From positions 62,001-126,000 of the forward strand of contig NZ_KB905813.1 of the NCBI RefSeq assembly GCF_000381025.1: a stretch of DNA of 64,000 bases, read 5' to 3'. The notes beneath the pieces were generated by a model. The model was given only the letters and a program-made list of their open reading frames with translations. It was not told the DNA's origin and searched no databases. Positions within the stretch are counted from its first letter, which is position 1; every line of letters starts with the position of its first letter. The DNA is from Streptomyces sulphureus DSM 40104. GTDB taxonomy: Bacteria; Actinomycetota; Actinomycetes; Streptomycetales; Streptomycetaceae. Of the stretch, positions 51,124 to 60,299 are shown piece after piece. A program made the position numbers and the translations under genes.

Positions 51124-52329
51124 ATGAAGTTCCTCTTCGACGACGAGTCCTTCGCTTTCGAGACCCTGCGCACCGCCTGCTTCGCCCCCTACGGAGGCGC
51201 CGATCTCGGGGAGATCGTCGTCACGGCCCGCGCCATCCCCGACGGCGACGAGGACGCCTGGTACCAGCAGTGGCGCGCCACGGCCGCCCGCGTCCACGCT
51301 CTGGGTGAGAAGGCGCTCGCCGTCGGCCACCGAGTGAGCGCTCGCGAAGCCCTGTTGAGGGCCTCGAACTACTACCGCACCGCCGAGTTCTACCTCCGCG
51401 ACAACCCCTTCGACGATGACCGGGCCAAAGAGCTCTCACGCCTGGCACGCAGCACGTTCGCCACGGCCGCCACCCACCTGGACACCCCGGTCGAGCCAGT
51501 CTCGATCCCCTACGAGAACACGACCCTGCCCGGCTACCTCTTCCTGGTCGACGACTCCGCAACTCCACGCCCGACCGTCATATTCACCAGCGGATTCGAC
51601 TCGATCCTGGAAGAGTCCTACTTTGCCGTCGCGGCGGCCGCCCTGCGCCGGGGCTACAACTGCCTCGCCTATGACGGCCCCGGGCAGGGCGCCGCCCTGC
51701 GCGAGCAGCGCCTGTTCTTCCGTCCCGACTGGGAAGCCGTCCTCACCCCTGTCGTCGACTACGCCCTCACCCGACCCGAGATCGACCCCGAGCGGATCGT
51801 GCTCCACGGCTACAGCTTCGGCGGCCACCTGATCGCCCGCGCCGCCGCTTTCGAGCACCGCGCCGCGGCCCTCGTGCTGGACGGTGGCATCTACAGCTAC
51901 TACGACGCCACCACCCGCCTGGTCCCGCCGTGGCTGCTGCAGTGGACCCTGGACGGTCGCGACGAAGAAGTCGAGCAGGTCCTGTCGCTGGCCACGTCAC
52001 ACAGCACATCCCTGCGCTGGGCTCTGCGCAACGGCGTCTGGACCTTCGGCGCCGACTCCGCCCCCGATTACGTGCGCCGCTCCCGCTCCTACACCATTGA
52101 GGGCGTCGCGCAGCAGATCACCACCCGGGCCCTCATCTTCGACCCGGACAACGACTTCGCCTTCAACGGCGAACCGCTTCGCATGCACCAGGCCCTCAGG
52201 AGTCCGAGCACTCTGCTCACCCTTCCCGAGGCGGAAGGAGCCGGCGAGCACTGCAGCTACGGCGGGCGCTCCACCCTCCACCAGCACATGTACGACTGGC
52301 TCGACGAGACACTCCGAGCCCACGTCTAG
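51124..52329 (+). CDS. Alpha/beta hydrolase (FrsA / 2,6-dihydropseudooxynicotine hydrolase-like)
   Basis: 401 residues. A helical N-terminal domain (about 1-125) precedes an alpha/beta-hydrolase core, as in the FrsA/DUF1100 group, which includes the C-C hydrolase of nicotine breakdown. The nucleophile serine is in HGYSFGGH, the acid is likely Asp in FDPDNDFAF and the base His in GAGEHCSYGG. Substrate unknown. Controlled by the divergent TetR gene (see operators). The cassette is flanked by gene remnants, which suggests transfer. Confidence 0.85.
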   Translation: MKFLFDDESFAFETLRTACFAPYGGADLGEIVVTARAIPDGDEDAWYQQWRATAARVHALGEKALAVGHRVSAREALLRASNYYRTAEFYLRDNPFDDDRAKELSRLARSTFATAATHLDTPVEPVSIPYENTTLPGYLFLVDDSATPRPTVIFTSGFDSILEESYFAVAAAALRRGYNCLAYDGPGQGAALREQRLFFRPDWEAVLTPVVDYALTRPEIDPERIVLHGYSFGGHLIARAAAFEHRAAALVLDGGIYSYYDATTRLVPPWLLQWTLDGRDEEVEQVLSLATSHSTSLRWALRNGVWTFGADSAPDYVRRSRSYTIEGVAQQITTRALIFDPDNDFAFNGEPLRMHQALRSPSTLLTLPEAEGAGEHCSYGGRSTLHQHMYDWLDETLRAHV

Positions 52330-52395
52330 TGTCCGTCAGGCAACGGTCGCCCCGGGCGATCTGTGTCGATGGCTTCGTAGAGGGGCGCTCACAGC

Positions 52396-52608
52396 GTCCG
52401 CCACCACGGCACCGGCACCGAACGCTTCCAGCACCACGCCGTCGGCGACCTGACCCTCGCCAACGAAGGCTTGGAGATGGCCGCCGAACCCGGACTCGCC
52501 CTCACCGTCTGCACCGCCGAACCCGGCACCCGCTCCGAAGAGGGGTTGCGGCTGCTCGCCGCCTGGGCCGCGACGCGTGAAGCCGACACGTCGGCGAGGC
52601 AACCGTGA
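52396..52608 (+). pseudogene. Remnant of an XRE/MmyB-type regulator (C-terminal 70 residues)
   Basis: The frame reads VRHHGTGTERFQHHAVGDLT then LANEGLEMAAEPGLALTVCT then AEPGTRSEEGLRLLAAWAAT and ends at TGA. This is the well-known C-terminal part of the MmyB-like ligand-binding domain of Streptomyces helix-turn-helix regulators, which are about 280 residues long. An in-frame TAG stands only six codons upstream at 52378-52380 and the rest of the gene is missing, so it is a fragment. Confidence 0.75.
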
Positions 52609-52849
52609 ACAGGCCGGCGGACGCTTCGTGCGCCGCCGCCCCCGGGACGCCGAGATGACCGCCGTGCGGTCCGCCCGCGTCCGACGGAAACGAACTCTTC
52701 GTGACAGCCCGCTCAGGCGAAGGGTTCCGGGAGTTGACCCGCACGGTGGTTACGGTCTGCCCAACCGCCGTATCGGCGGTCGGAGTTGACGGCCGGGACC
52801 CGGCGACACGGAAGGAGGTGCTGCTGTGCGCGCGGGGGACGCAGTCCGG

Positions 52850-54184
52850 CTACGCCCCCGAGGCCCCGTCGGCGCCCGCACCCGCGGTGACCGCAGCAGG
52901 CAGTTCGGCCTCCACCGCGAAGCCGCCGCCGCGGCGCTGTCCGGTCTCGATGGTGCCGCCCGCCAGCCGCACGCGTTCGCGCAGGCCGATCAGCCCGTGG
53001 CCGCCGCTCGGCAGCAGCGGCGCCCCGTCCGAGGCCGTCCCTGCGCCGGAGCGCTCGTCGGAGGGTGCGCTGTTGCGCACGCCGACCCGCACGGTCTCGC
53101 CGCGGTAGGCCACCGTCACCTCGGTCTCGGCGCCGGGTGCGTGCTTGTGCACGTTGGTCAGCGCCTCCTGGACGATCCGGTAGGCGGCGCGCTCGGTCGA
53201 CTCGGGCAACCGGTGCGGCTCCCCGGCGGTACGCAGCTCCACCGGGAGCCCGGCGCTGCGCGAGGAGTCGACGAGTTCGGGCAGCCGGGCCAGTACGGCT
53301 TCGCCGCTCTCCGACCCGGTCTCGGCGGCGGGTTCGCGGTCCGTCTGCGGCGCCTGCGCGGAGACGGCACCCGTCTCCGCGGCCGGTGTGCGCTGCTCGT
53401 CCTCGCTTTGGGGGCGGCGCAGCACCCCGATCATCTCCCGCAGTTCGTCGAGGGCCTGCCGCCCGGCGGTGGCGATGGTCGTCGACGCCTGCTTGGCGGC
53501 GTCCGGGTCGCCCGAGACGTACTGGAGCGCGTTGGCGTGCACGACCATGAGGCTCACCCGGTGCGATACGACGTCGTGCATCTCGCCTGCGATCCGCCGC
53601 CGCTCTTCCGCCACGGCTGCGTCGGCGATCAGCGTCTGCTCGCGTTCCGCCCGCTCGGCCCGGTCCACCCAGGCGAGGAGCGCGACACGGCGCTCGCCCA
53701 TGTACATGCCGAGCAGGAGCGGCGTCAGCACGGTGAGCAGAATGGCGAACCCCTGCTGACTCAGCAGCACTTGCGGCTCGTTCCAGAACGAAGTGTTGGA
53801 CACCGAGACGGCGGCGAGGCTCACCAGCGCCGCGACCGCGACCACGCTGCGCCGGCGCGGGCCGCGGAAGGCGCCCTCCGCGTAGAGGGCGAAGAAGACG
53901 GTGAAGACGGAGACGTGCACGCTGTACGCGGCGAGGCCGATGGCGAGCACCACCTCGGGCGCACGCCGCCGGGCCAGCAGCGTCAACGCGACCGCGATCG
54001 CAACCGTGTGGTTGAGCCACGGCGGGAAAGGGCCGAGGTGCGGGTTGCTGAAACTCCCGAGCGCCGCGGCCCAGACAGCCAGCGCCGTAGCCAGGCAGTC
54101 GCCCATGACGGGGTGGCGTAGGAGGCGGCGCAGTCGCGCCCAACGCGCCGTCCGGCTCTCTCCTGCAAAGTTCCCCGAGCTCAT
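52850..54184 (-). CDS. Orphan two-component sensor histidine kinase (HisKA_3 type)
   Basis: 444 residues. Four to five membrane segments lie in about residues 25-160. The DHp motif EERRRIAGEMHDVVSHRVSL places the phospho-accepting histidine at 203. The ATPase part has an N box in ALTNVHKHAPGAE and a G box in GHGLIGLRERV; between the DHp and ATPase domains lies an unusual acidic/Gln-rich insertion (about 255-300). The family pairs with NarL/LuxR-type regulators, but no response-regulator gene is next to it here. Confidence 0.9.
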   Translation of the reverse strand: MSSGNFAGESRTARWARLRRLLRHPVMGDCLATALAVWAAALGSFSNPHLGPFPPWLNHTVAIAVALTLLARRRAPEVVLAIGLAAYSVHVSVFTVFFALYAEGAFRGPRRRSVVAVAALVSLAAVSVSNTSFWNEPQVLLSQQGFAILLTVLTPLLLGMYMGERRVALLAWVDRAERAEREQTLIADAAVAEERRRIAGEMHDVVSHRVSLMVVHANALQYVSGDPDAAKQASTTIATAGRQALDELREMIGVLRRPQSEDEQRTPAAETGAVSAQAPQTDREPAAETGSESGEAVLARLPELVDSSRSAGLPVELRTAGEPHRLPESTERAAYRIVQEALTNVHKHAPGAETEVTVAYRGETVRVGVRNSAPSDERSGAGTASDGAPLLPSGGHGLIGLRERVRLAGGTIETGQRRGGGFAVEAELPAAVTAGAGADGASGA

Positions 54185-54347
54185 CGGCCGAGCGTATACC
54201 GCGTCCGCGGGTGCCCTGCCGTCGGTCGTGCGCGGGCGTGCGCGCTCCTCTGCGGAGACCTCCGGACGCCAGAGCAGGCCTCGACGCCGACCGCCTCCCT
54301 GGTTCCGCCGCCCTCCCCGTGGCCCTCGTCACCTACCGAAGGGTGAG

Positions 54348-54929
54348 CTACCGCGCGCTCGCTCCGTGTGCGGGCTGCGGGGCGCTGCGCAGCCGCTCCT
54401 CCAACGCCTCCAGCAGTCCGGGCAGGTCGGGGGCGACGGCGAGGTCGTCCAGGGTGGACGGGGGGAGGAGGCCCGAGTCGGCGATACCGCGCAGGGCGTC
54501 GAGCGTGGGCGTCCAGAAACCTCCGGCGTCGAGGAAGCCGACGGGCTTGGCGTGGAAGCCCAGTTGGCGCCACGACCACACCTCGAAGACCTCCTCCAGC
54601 GTGCCGAGCCCGCCGGGCAGGGCGACGAAGGCGTCGGCGCGCTCGGCCATCATCGCCTTGCGCTCGTGCATCGAATCGCAGAGCAGCAGCTCCGTCACCC
54701 CCTCGTGCGCCCACTCCCGCTCGACCATGCTGCGCGGAATGACGCCGATGACCTCGCCACCCGCCTTCAGCGCGCCGTCCGCCATCTCGCCCATGAGCCC
54801 GCGGCACCCGCCGCCGTAGACGACGCCGATCCCGCGTCTGGCCAGCTCCTTGCCGACGCCGGCGGCCAGTGCGGCGTGGGCCGGGTCGTGCCCGTCGGAC
54901 GAGGCGAGGAAGACGGCGAGACGGCGCAT
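54348..54929 (-). CDS. LOG-family nucleotide 5'-monophosphate phosphoribohydrolase
   Basis: 193 residues. VYGGGCRGLMGEMADGAL (about 38-54), MHERKAMM (Arg90, Lys91) and PGGLGTLEEVFEVWSW (105-120) are the complete LOG signature. LOG enzymes remove ribose 5-phosphate from cytokinin nucleotides or AMP-like substrates. Bacterial members may make cytokinin bases or process nucleotides; which applies here cannot be seen. The gene is alone on the minus strand. Confidence 0.92.
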   Translation of the reverse strand: MRRLAVFLASSDGHDPAHAALAAGVGKELARRGIGVVYGGGCRGLMGEMADGALKAGGEVIGVIPRSMVEREWAHEGVTELLLCDSMHERKAMMAERADAFVALPGGLGTLEEVFEVWSWRQLGFHAKPVGFLDAGGFWTPTLDALRGIADSGLLPPSTLDDLAVAPDLPGLLEALEERLRSAPQPAHGASAR

Positions 54930-55392
54930 GAAGGTCTCCGGGGCGACGGGTGCGGGGTTCTTCGGTGTACCACGGGTTCTCTGTGAGGGCGGCTCGTGGG
55001 GCGGCTTACGGCCGTGCGCTGGGTGCACGGCGCATGGGCGTCGCGACGGCGCTCGTCCGGCAAGTGACGCGTCAGGCACGCCCGTTGGAGCAATGTTGCC
55101 GTCACGCGTCCGGACGGCGCGGGCGTCGGGCGGGCCGCCGTGACGGCTCGGTGCCGGCACCGGGGATGGCTGATCGCTGTCCCGCGCCCGGGCACGGTGC
55201 CGTGGGACGTGCTCCCCGAGTACGTGGTCGGTGCGACGGCCCCTGCCACTCGCCCGCCAAGTGCCGCTGCTGACGCGCGTGTTGGCACGCGCCATCCATC
55301 CGGACAGCCGCAGCATCGGTCGACCCCGCGACGCACCCGTCAACTGCCGCCCTCCGCAGGCACCTTGGCGACGTGCCCCTCATGCCCGCACA
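54930..55392. other. Intergenic region with two inverted repeats
   Basis: 463 bases without a supported gene. It contains a perfect 10-base palindrome TGACGCGTCA (55065-55074) about 136 bases upstream of the LOG gene, and an inverted repeat GCGCGTG-TTGG-CACGCGC (55275-55292) about 100 bases after the Rv2466c-like gene, a possible terminator hairpin for it. Confidence 0.4.
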
Positions 55393-56013
55393 TCAGCTCG
55401 CCCCGTGCACGTCCAACAACCCCGGGGAGCGGCGGAGTTCGAAGAAACCCGGGTACTCGGCCATCGCGAGCGTGCCGTCCCACAGCCGGCCGGCCGCCTC
55501 GCCCGACGGTGCGCTGGAGACGCACGGGCCGAAGAACGCCACGGTGCCCGCGCGTCGGCGGACGGCCACCACGGGCGTCCCCACGTCGCGTCCGACGAGG
55601 GCGACGGCCGCCTCGTGCGAGGCGCGCAGCGCCGCGTCGTAGCGGTCGCTCTCCGCAGCGGCGGCCAACTCGCCCGGCAGCCCGGCGTCTTCGAGCGCGT
55701 CCTCGAAGACACCGGCGCGGAACTCCTCACGCTCGTGCAGCCGCGAGCCCAGCGCGGTGTAGAAGCGGCCGAGCGCTTCCTCCCCGTACTCCTCCGCAAC
55801 GCCCGCGGAGATCCGCACGGGGCGGAGGAGGTAGTCGTCCGTGTCTCCCTCGGGGTCCTCCTCGCGGTCCTCGTTGAGGAGGGTCAGGCTCATCACGTGC
55901 CAGTGCGGCGTGAGCGTCCTGACCTCGCAGGCGTGGAGCAGCCAGCGCGAAGTGAGCCAGGTGTAGGGGCAGGAAGGGTCGAACCAGAAGTCGACGTGGG
56001 TCGGTTGCGTCAT
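55393..56013 (-). CDS. Rv2466c-like DsbA-fold protein (mycothiol-dependent reductase family)
   Basis: 206 residues. VDFWFDPSCPYTWLTSRWLL, HVMSLTLLNE and DVGTPVVAV ... VAFFGPCVSSAP follow the mycobacterial nitroreductase Rv2466c closely from end to end. In Rv2466c the active site is CPWC; here it is C15-P-Y-T18, so the second (resolving) cysteine is lost. A monothiol mechanism with mycothiol is possible, since single-Cys DsbA-fold enzymes exist. It stands alone. Confidence 0.85.
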   Translation of the reverse strand: MTQPTHVDFWFDPSCPYTWLTSRWLLHACEVRTLTPHWHVMSLTLLNEDREEDPEGDTDDYLLRPVRISAGVAEEYGEEALGRFYTALGSRLHEREEFRAGVFEDALEDAGLPGELAAAAESDRYDAALRASHEAAVALVGRDVGTPVVAVRRRAGTVAFFGPCVSSAPSGEAAGRLWDGTLAMAEYPGFFELRRSPGLLDVHGAS

Positions 56014-56058
56014 GGTGCCGTCCTTCGCGTCCGTCGTTGCGGCCGCCCGCCGAAGCGG

Positions 56059-56433
56059 TCAGAGTCCGCGGAGGCGGTCCATCTCGCGCCTCTCCTTCTT
56101 CGTCGGCCGCCCGGCTCCCCGGTCGCGCCGCGGCGGCTGCGCCTGCTCCTCGCGGGGCGGGGGAGGCGGGCTGTTGTCCGTGAGGCAGCCGGCGGCGACC
56201 GTCGCGCTGACGCGCTTCTTCACCAGCCGCCTGACGACGACGATCCGCTCGCGCCCGGAGTGCCGCAGCCGCACCTCGTCGCCGGGCCTGACCGCGTGAG
56301 CTGCCTTCACCCGGTCCCCGTTGACGCGTACGTGCCCCGCGCGGCAGGCAGCGGAGGCGAGCGCGCGCGTCTTGGTCAGCCGTACGGACCAGATCCAACT
56401 GTCGACCCGTACCGAACCCTCCTCGGAAGCCAT
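56059..56433 (-). CDS. S4-domain RNA-binding protein (Hsp15 family)
   Basis: 124 residues. VRVDSWIWSVRLTKTRALAS, AACRAGHVRVNGDRVK and HAVRPGDEVRLRH form the S4 RNA-binding domain as in Hsp15, which binds free 50S subunits carrying peptidyl-tRNA in E. coli. A Pro-rich linker and basic tail (GRPTKKERREMDRLRGL) follow, as in many actinobacterial homologues. It precedes the Rv2466c-like gene on the same strand by 45 bases and may share its transcript. Confidence 0.9.
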   Translation of the reverse strand: MASEEGSVRVDSWIWSVRLTKTRALASAACRAGHVRVNGDRVKAAHAVRPGDEVRLRHSGRERIVVVRRLVKKRVSATVAAGCLTDNSPPPPPREEQAQPPRRDRGAGRPTKKERREMDRLRGL

Positions 56434-56604
56434 GTCCCCGACTCTAGCCGGGCACGCCGCCGCAGTGGAGCGGCTCCGTACCCGCGGCAGGGCGACCGGA
56501 GCCCGAGCCCGGAGCGCCGACGGGTGCTCTACTGGGGGCGGAAGGGCCGCAATGTCCGTGTTCGGATGAGCGCGAGTCCCCGATCACCACGGAGGACGCA
56601 CTCC

Positions 56605-58383
56605 ATGACCCCCTCGCTCCCCGGCTCCGCAGGCGGCACGCAGGCGACATCCGGCGGCCCCGACCGAGGAGAGCGCACCGCTGACGGCCGGGCGCCGTAC
56701 ACCGCGGAGCCCCCGCCCCAGGAGCAGGCCGGCATCCTCGAGGAGCTGGGCTTCGCGGCGGCACGCACCGCGGCCCGCGCCCGCATTCGGGCGCGCCGCC
56801 GGGCCGCCGAGCACGGCGGGCGAGGCCACTACGCACCCGAACCGGGCCCGCCCGCGGGCACGACCGTCGCCCTCGGCGAGGGCGCGCCCGACTGGGCGCG
56901 CCCCGTCCTCAGCGTCGCGACGACGCCGTCGGCGATCCTCCGCCCGGACCGCGGCCCCGACGGCGAGATCGTCGACTTCACCCTCGTCGCCGGTAACGCG
57001 GTCGGCACGGAGAGCTGGGTCCGCGACCCCGCGGCGCTCCTCGACCGCCCGCTCTCCGAGAGCAACCCCGGTATCCGGACGGGTGGCCTCTACGACTTCT
57101 ACGCCGACGTCCTCGCCGTCGGCGAGCCCCGGAGCTTCGAGAACGTCGACTACCTCGACACAGTCGACCGGCGCTCGGTGGTCGTCCGGGTGCACGGGAC
57201 GGCGAGCCCCTACGGCGGGATGCTGCTCGTCGCCTGGGAGGCGCAGCGGCCCTCGGAGCTCAGCGAGCGGGTGCAGCGCTCCAGCAGGATGGGGTGGGCC
57301 GAGTGGGACCTGCTCAACGGTGAGGTCTACGCGTCGGCGGGGCTGCGGGAGCTGCTCGGTCTGCCGGACGCGTCGGAGCGGGTGCCCGCCGAGGCGACGG
57401 AGCTCGCACGCCTCCTCGACCCGCGCGACCTGGTGGACTTCTCACGGCAGGTGCGCGGACTCCTCCAGGGCGAGGAGGTCTCGGAGAGCGCCGTCACCGT
57501 CCACGTCGGCGGCGAAGAGAGAACGCTCCGCTGGCTCGGGCAGCCGGGCGGCGCACAGGCCGGCGGGCCACCGGAATCGCTGCTCTTCACCGTCCGCGAC
57601 ATCACCGAACAGCACCGCGAGCAACAGGAGTTGCGGCGAGTGCGCGAGGCGGCACACCGGCTCCGGCAGGAGGCGGCGGCCGAGCGCAAGGTCTCCGAGA
57701 CGCTGCGCCGTGCCCTGACGCCCCGCCTGCCAGGGACCACGGCGCCCGGGCTCTCCGTCGCCGCCGGGTACCTGCCCTGGGACCGGAGGGTGGGCGGCGA
57801 CTGGTACAAGTGCCGCAGCCTCCCGGACGGGCGGCTGCTCGTCGCGATCGGGGACGCCTCGGGGCACGGCGTCGACGCGGCGAGCCGCGCCGTGCAGCAG
57901 CGTGCCGCCCTCGCCGGGCTCGCCTACTCGGAAGGCGACGCGGCCCAACTCGCCGCCCACCTCGGCGAGGTGGTCTACCACGACGGCATCGACACGACCG
58001 CCACGGCGGCGCTCGGTCACCTGGACCCCGCGGAGCGCACCTTCCGCTGGTCGAGCGCGGGGCACCCGGCGCCCGTACTCGTCCGGAACGGGAGCGCCGA
58101 GCCGCTGGACGCGCCACTCGGTGTCCTGCTGGGCGTCGACACGCTGGCCGGATACGCCGTCGACACCGTGCAGTTGCAGGCGGGGGACCTACTGCTGCTC
58201 TACACCGACGGCATGGTGGAACGCCGCGGCGAGGACCCCGACGTGGGGGTGCGGTACCTGCTGGACGCCGCCGCCTCACAGCAGTGGAGCGATGCGCACG
58301 CCGCCGTCGAGACCCTGATGGGCGCACTCGTCGGCCCGTGGACGGACGACGACGCGACGGTGCTCGCGCTCCACTTCCGGTGA
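56605..58383 (+). CDS. PAS-containing SpoIIE-type protein phosphatase
   Basis: 592 residues with GGAGGA eight bases upstream of the ATG. A disordered, charged N-terminus of about 100 residues precedes two PAS-like regions (about 100-215, and 225-335 ending in FTVRDITEQHREQQELRRVR). A short coiled linker leads into the PP2C domain (about 375-592) with AAGYLPWDRRVGGDWY, IGDASGHGVDAASRAV, SSAGHPAPVLV and DLLLLYTDGMVERRG, which hold the metal-binding aspartates. Such proteins dephosphorylate anti-sigma-factor antagonists in partner-switching signalling; no anti-sigma factor is nearby. Confidence 0.9.
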   Translation: MTPSLPGSAGGTQATSGGPDRGERTADGRAPYTAEPPPQEQAGILEELGFAAARTAARARIRARRRAAEHGGRGHYAPEPGPPAGTTVALGEGAPDWARPVLSVATTPSAILRPDRGPDGEIVDFTLVAGNAVGTESWVRDPAALLDRPLSESNPGIRTGGLYDFYADVLAVGEPRSFENVDYLDTVDRRSVVVRVHGTASPYGGMLLVAWEAQRPSELSERVQRSSRMGWAEWDLLNGEVYASAGLRELLGLPDASERVPAEATELARLLDPRDLVDFSRQVRGLLQGEEVSESAVTVHVGGEERTLRWLGQPGGAQAGGPPESLLFTVRDITEQHREQQELRRVREAAHRLRQEAAAERKVSETLRRALTPRLPGTTAPGLSVAAGYLPWDRRVGGDWYKCRSLPDGRLLVAIGDASGHGVDAASRAVQQRAALAGLAYSEGDAAQLAAHLGEVVYHDGIDTTATAALGHLDPAERTFRWSSAGHPAPVLVRNGSAEPLDAPLGVLLGVDTLAGYAVDTVQLQAGDLLLLYTDGMVERRGEDPDVGVRYLLDAAASQQWSDAHAAVETLMGALVGPWTDDDATVLALHFR

Positions 58384-58443
58384 CCGCCCGGCCCCGACTC
58401 CCGTGCGACGGAACCCGGTTGCCGTCTCACACGGACGGGAAGC

Positions 58444-59244
58444 TCAGCGCTTCCGTGCCACGCCGGCGAAGAAGGCGGCCTCCGCGTCGGTGTGGTGGAC
58501 GGGCCCGTCCGGGCGCCAGCGGTGGCCGGGGACGAGCCCGGGCGCGAGGAGTTCGAGTCCCGTGAAGAACGGCTCGATCTCGGCACGGCTGCGGGAGTGC
58601 ACTTCGGCGCCCCCGTCCCGGTACGTCTGCTCGCCCCGGCGTGCCTCCTCCCCGGTGGCGAACTCGTGGGTGCCGTGGGAGAGAACGAGGAAGCTGCCGG
58701 AGGGAAGCGCGTCGACGAGGCTGCGCACCAGTGCGTGGGGCCGGTCGTCGTCCGCGACGAAGTGCATCAGGGCGACGAGGGAGAGCGCGACGGGGCTCGT
58801 CAGGTCGAGGGTCTCGCGGACCTGGCGCGAGGCGAGGAGGTCGTCGGTCCGCACGTCGGCCTCGACGTAGGCGAGGCCGCCTTCCGGAGCGCCGCGGAGC
58901 AGCGTGTCGGCGTACTCCAGGACGAGCGGATCGTTGTCGGCGTAGACGATGCGGGACTCGGGGGCGATCTGCTGCGCGATCTGGTGGAGGTTGGGCGCGG
59001 TGGGGATGCCGGTCCCGATGTCGAGGAACTGACGGACGCCGTAGTCGCGCGCGAGGGTGCGCGTCGCGCGGTGCATGAAGGCCCGGTTGGCGCGGGCGAA
59101 GACGGAGATGTGGGGGAACGCCTCGAGCAGGGCCTCGGCGGTGCGTTGGTCGGCCTCGGACCAGTCCTTTCCGCCGAGGTAGTAGTCGTACATCCGGGCG
59201 GGGTGGGGCCGGTCGGTGCGGAGCGTCTCGGGCGGCTCGGGCAT
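58444..59244 (-). CDS. S-adenosyl methyltransferase (PF04672 / DUF574)
   Basis: 266 residues. HPARMYDYYLGGKDWSEAD near residue 15-33, FLDIGTGIPTAPNLHQIAQQ as the SAM loop and YADNDPLVLEYADTLL as the acidic strand are the signatures of this actinomycete-specific family. Many paralogues exist per genome and their substrates are unknown. It is convergent with the SpoIIE-type phosphatase. Confidence 0.9.
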   Translation of the reverse strand: MPEPPETLRTDRPHPARMYDYYLGGKDWSEADQRTAEALLEAFPHISVFARANRAFMHRATRTLARDYGVRQFLDIGTGIPTAPNLHQIAQQIAPESRIVYADNDPLVLEYADTLLRGAPEGGLAYVEADVRTDDLLASRQVRETLDLTSPVALSLVALMHFVADDDRPHALVRSLVDALPSGSFLVLSHGTHEFATGEEARRGEQTYRDGGAEVHSRSRAEIEPFFTGLELLAPGLVPGHRWRPDGPVHHTDAEAAFFAGVARKR

Positions 59245-59637
59245 GGCTGCCTCTCGATCGGGTCGGTCGGCGTCCGGGCCGGGTGCGAGGGCGGTCGCTG
59301 ACGGACTCGTGGGCGGAGCCGGGCCGTCGCGGAAACTAGCAGGTGCGCGGCGGTGGCGGAAGTGGAGGCGTGGGCGGCCGGCGTTGCGGGACGCTGCCCG
59401 GTCCGCGTGCGTCGGCGGGGCGTGTCTTCTCAGCAAACGGCGGGGGAGCAGGGCGGGGCCTGGCACGTCGTTGGTCGCATATGCCGGTTGTGAGGTCGGG
59501 GAGCGTCGTGGGCGGCGTTCTTTTGCGGTCGACCGGGATCGCGGGGCCAGGAATGGTTCCGTGCCCTTGTGCGCATATTCCTCTCAGACAGCCAAGTGCC
59601 CGCCGGGCGGGCAGTGTTGAGAGCGAAAGGTTTGCCC
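59245..59637. other. Divergent promoter region
   Basis: 393 bases between the methyltransferase (minus) and the cupin gene (plus) without a supported gene. AAAGG at about 59626-59630 is the cupin ribosome-binding site. I see no convincing promoter hexamers. Confidence 0.4.
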
Positions 59638-60072
59638 ATGCGCATGGCCAGCAGAGGGACGCCGGTACTCGTGGCGGCGGTCGCCGTGCTCCTCCTCGCG
59701 GCCGCGGCCGCCTCGGCGACGCCGGGTCGCGGAGTCGAGTCCACGACGCTGGCGGAGCGGACCGTCGACGGCACCGACTACATACTCAAGGAACTCCACG
59801 TGGCGCCCGGCGGTTCGACGGGCTGGCACACGCACGCCGGCGTCCTCCACGCCGAGGTGGAACAGGGCACCCTGACGCACAACGCCGCGGACTGCACGGT
59901 CGACGGCGTCTACGGCCCCGGCGACCGGTTCACGGAGCCGGCCGGCGAGGCCAACGTCCACATCGGTCGGAACCTCGGGGAGACCACGGTCGTGATGAAG
60001 GTCCTCTACGTCCTGCCGGAGGGCAGCGAGCACGCGGAGGACGCGGAGAACCCCGGGTGCGACTTCGAGTGA
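59638..60072 (+). CDS. Exported cupin-domain protein
   Basis: 144 residues starting at the ATG that follows GAAAGG. Residues 1-29 form a signal peptide (RMASRG, then LVAAVAVLLLAAAAASATPG). The remainder is a single cupin: GSTGWHTHAGVLHAEVEQGT contains the His-x-His...Glu metal ligands of motif 1, and GDRFTEPAGEANVHIGRN motif 2. Two cysteines (ADCTVDGV and NPGCDFE) could form a disulphide outside the cell. Ligand unknown. Confidence 0.82.
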   Translation: MRMASRGTPVLVAAVAVLLLAAAAASATPGRGVESTTLAERTVDGTDYILKELHVAPGGSTGWHTHAGVLHAEVEQGTLTHNAADCTVDGVYGPGDRFTEPAGEANVHIGRNLGETTVVMKVLYVLPEGSEHAEDAENPGCDFE

Positions 60073-60299
60073 GGGGGTCTCGCTGAACCGGGGGCCGGTG
60101 CGGGGGAGTTGACCTGTACTGGGGCTGCGGCTTCGGGCGGTGACGGTGGGTCGGGTTCATGAGCCCCCACAGCGGTCCGCCCTGCCGAGCAATCCCCGCA
60201 ACTCCCCGCGGTACGGCAGCGGTTGACAGCCCCGGCCCCTACCGGCCCCCGCCGCCGCACCCTGTCCCGCTCCCGTACTCGCGCGTAAGCTGACGGATC

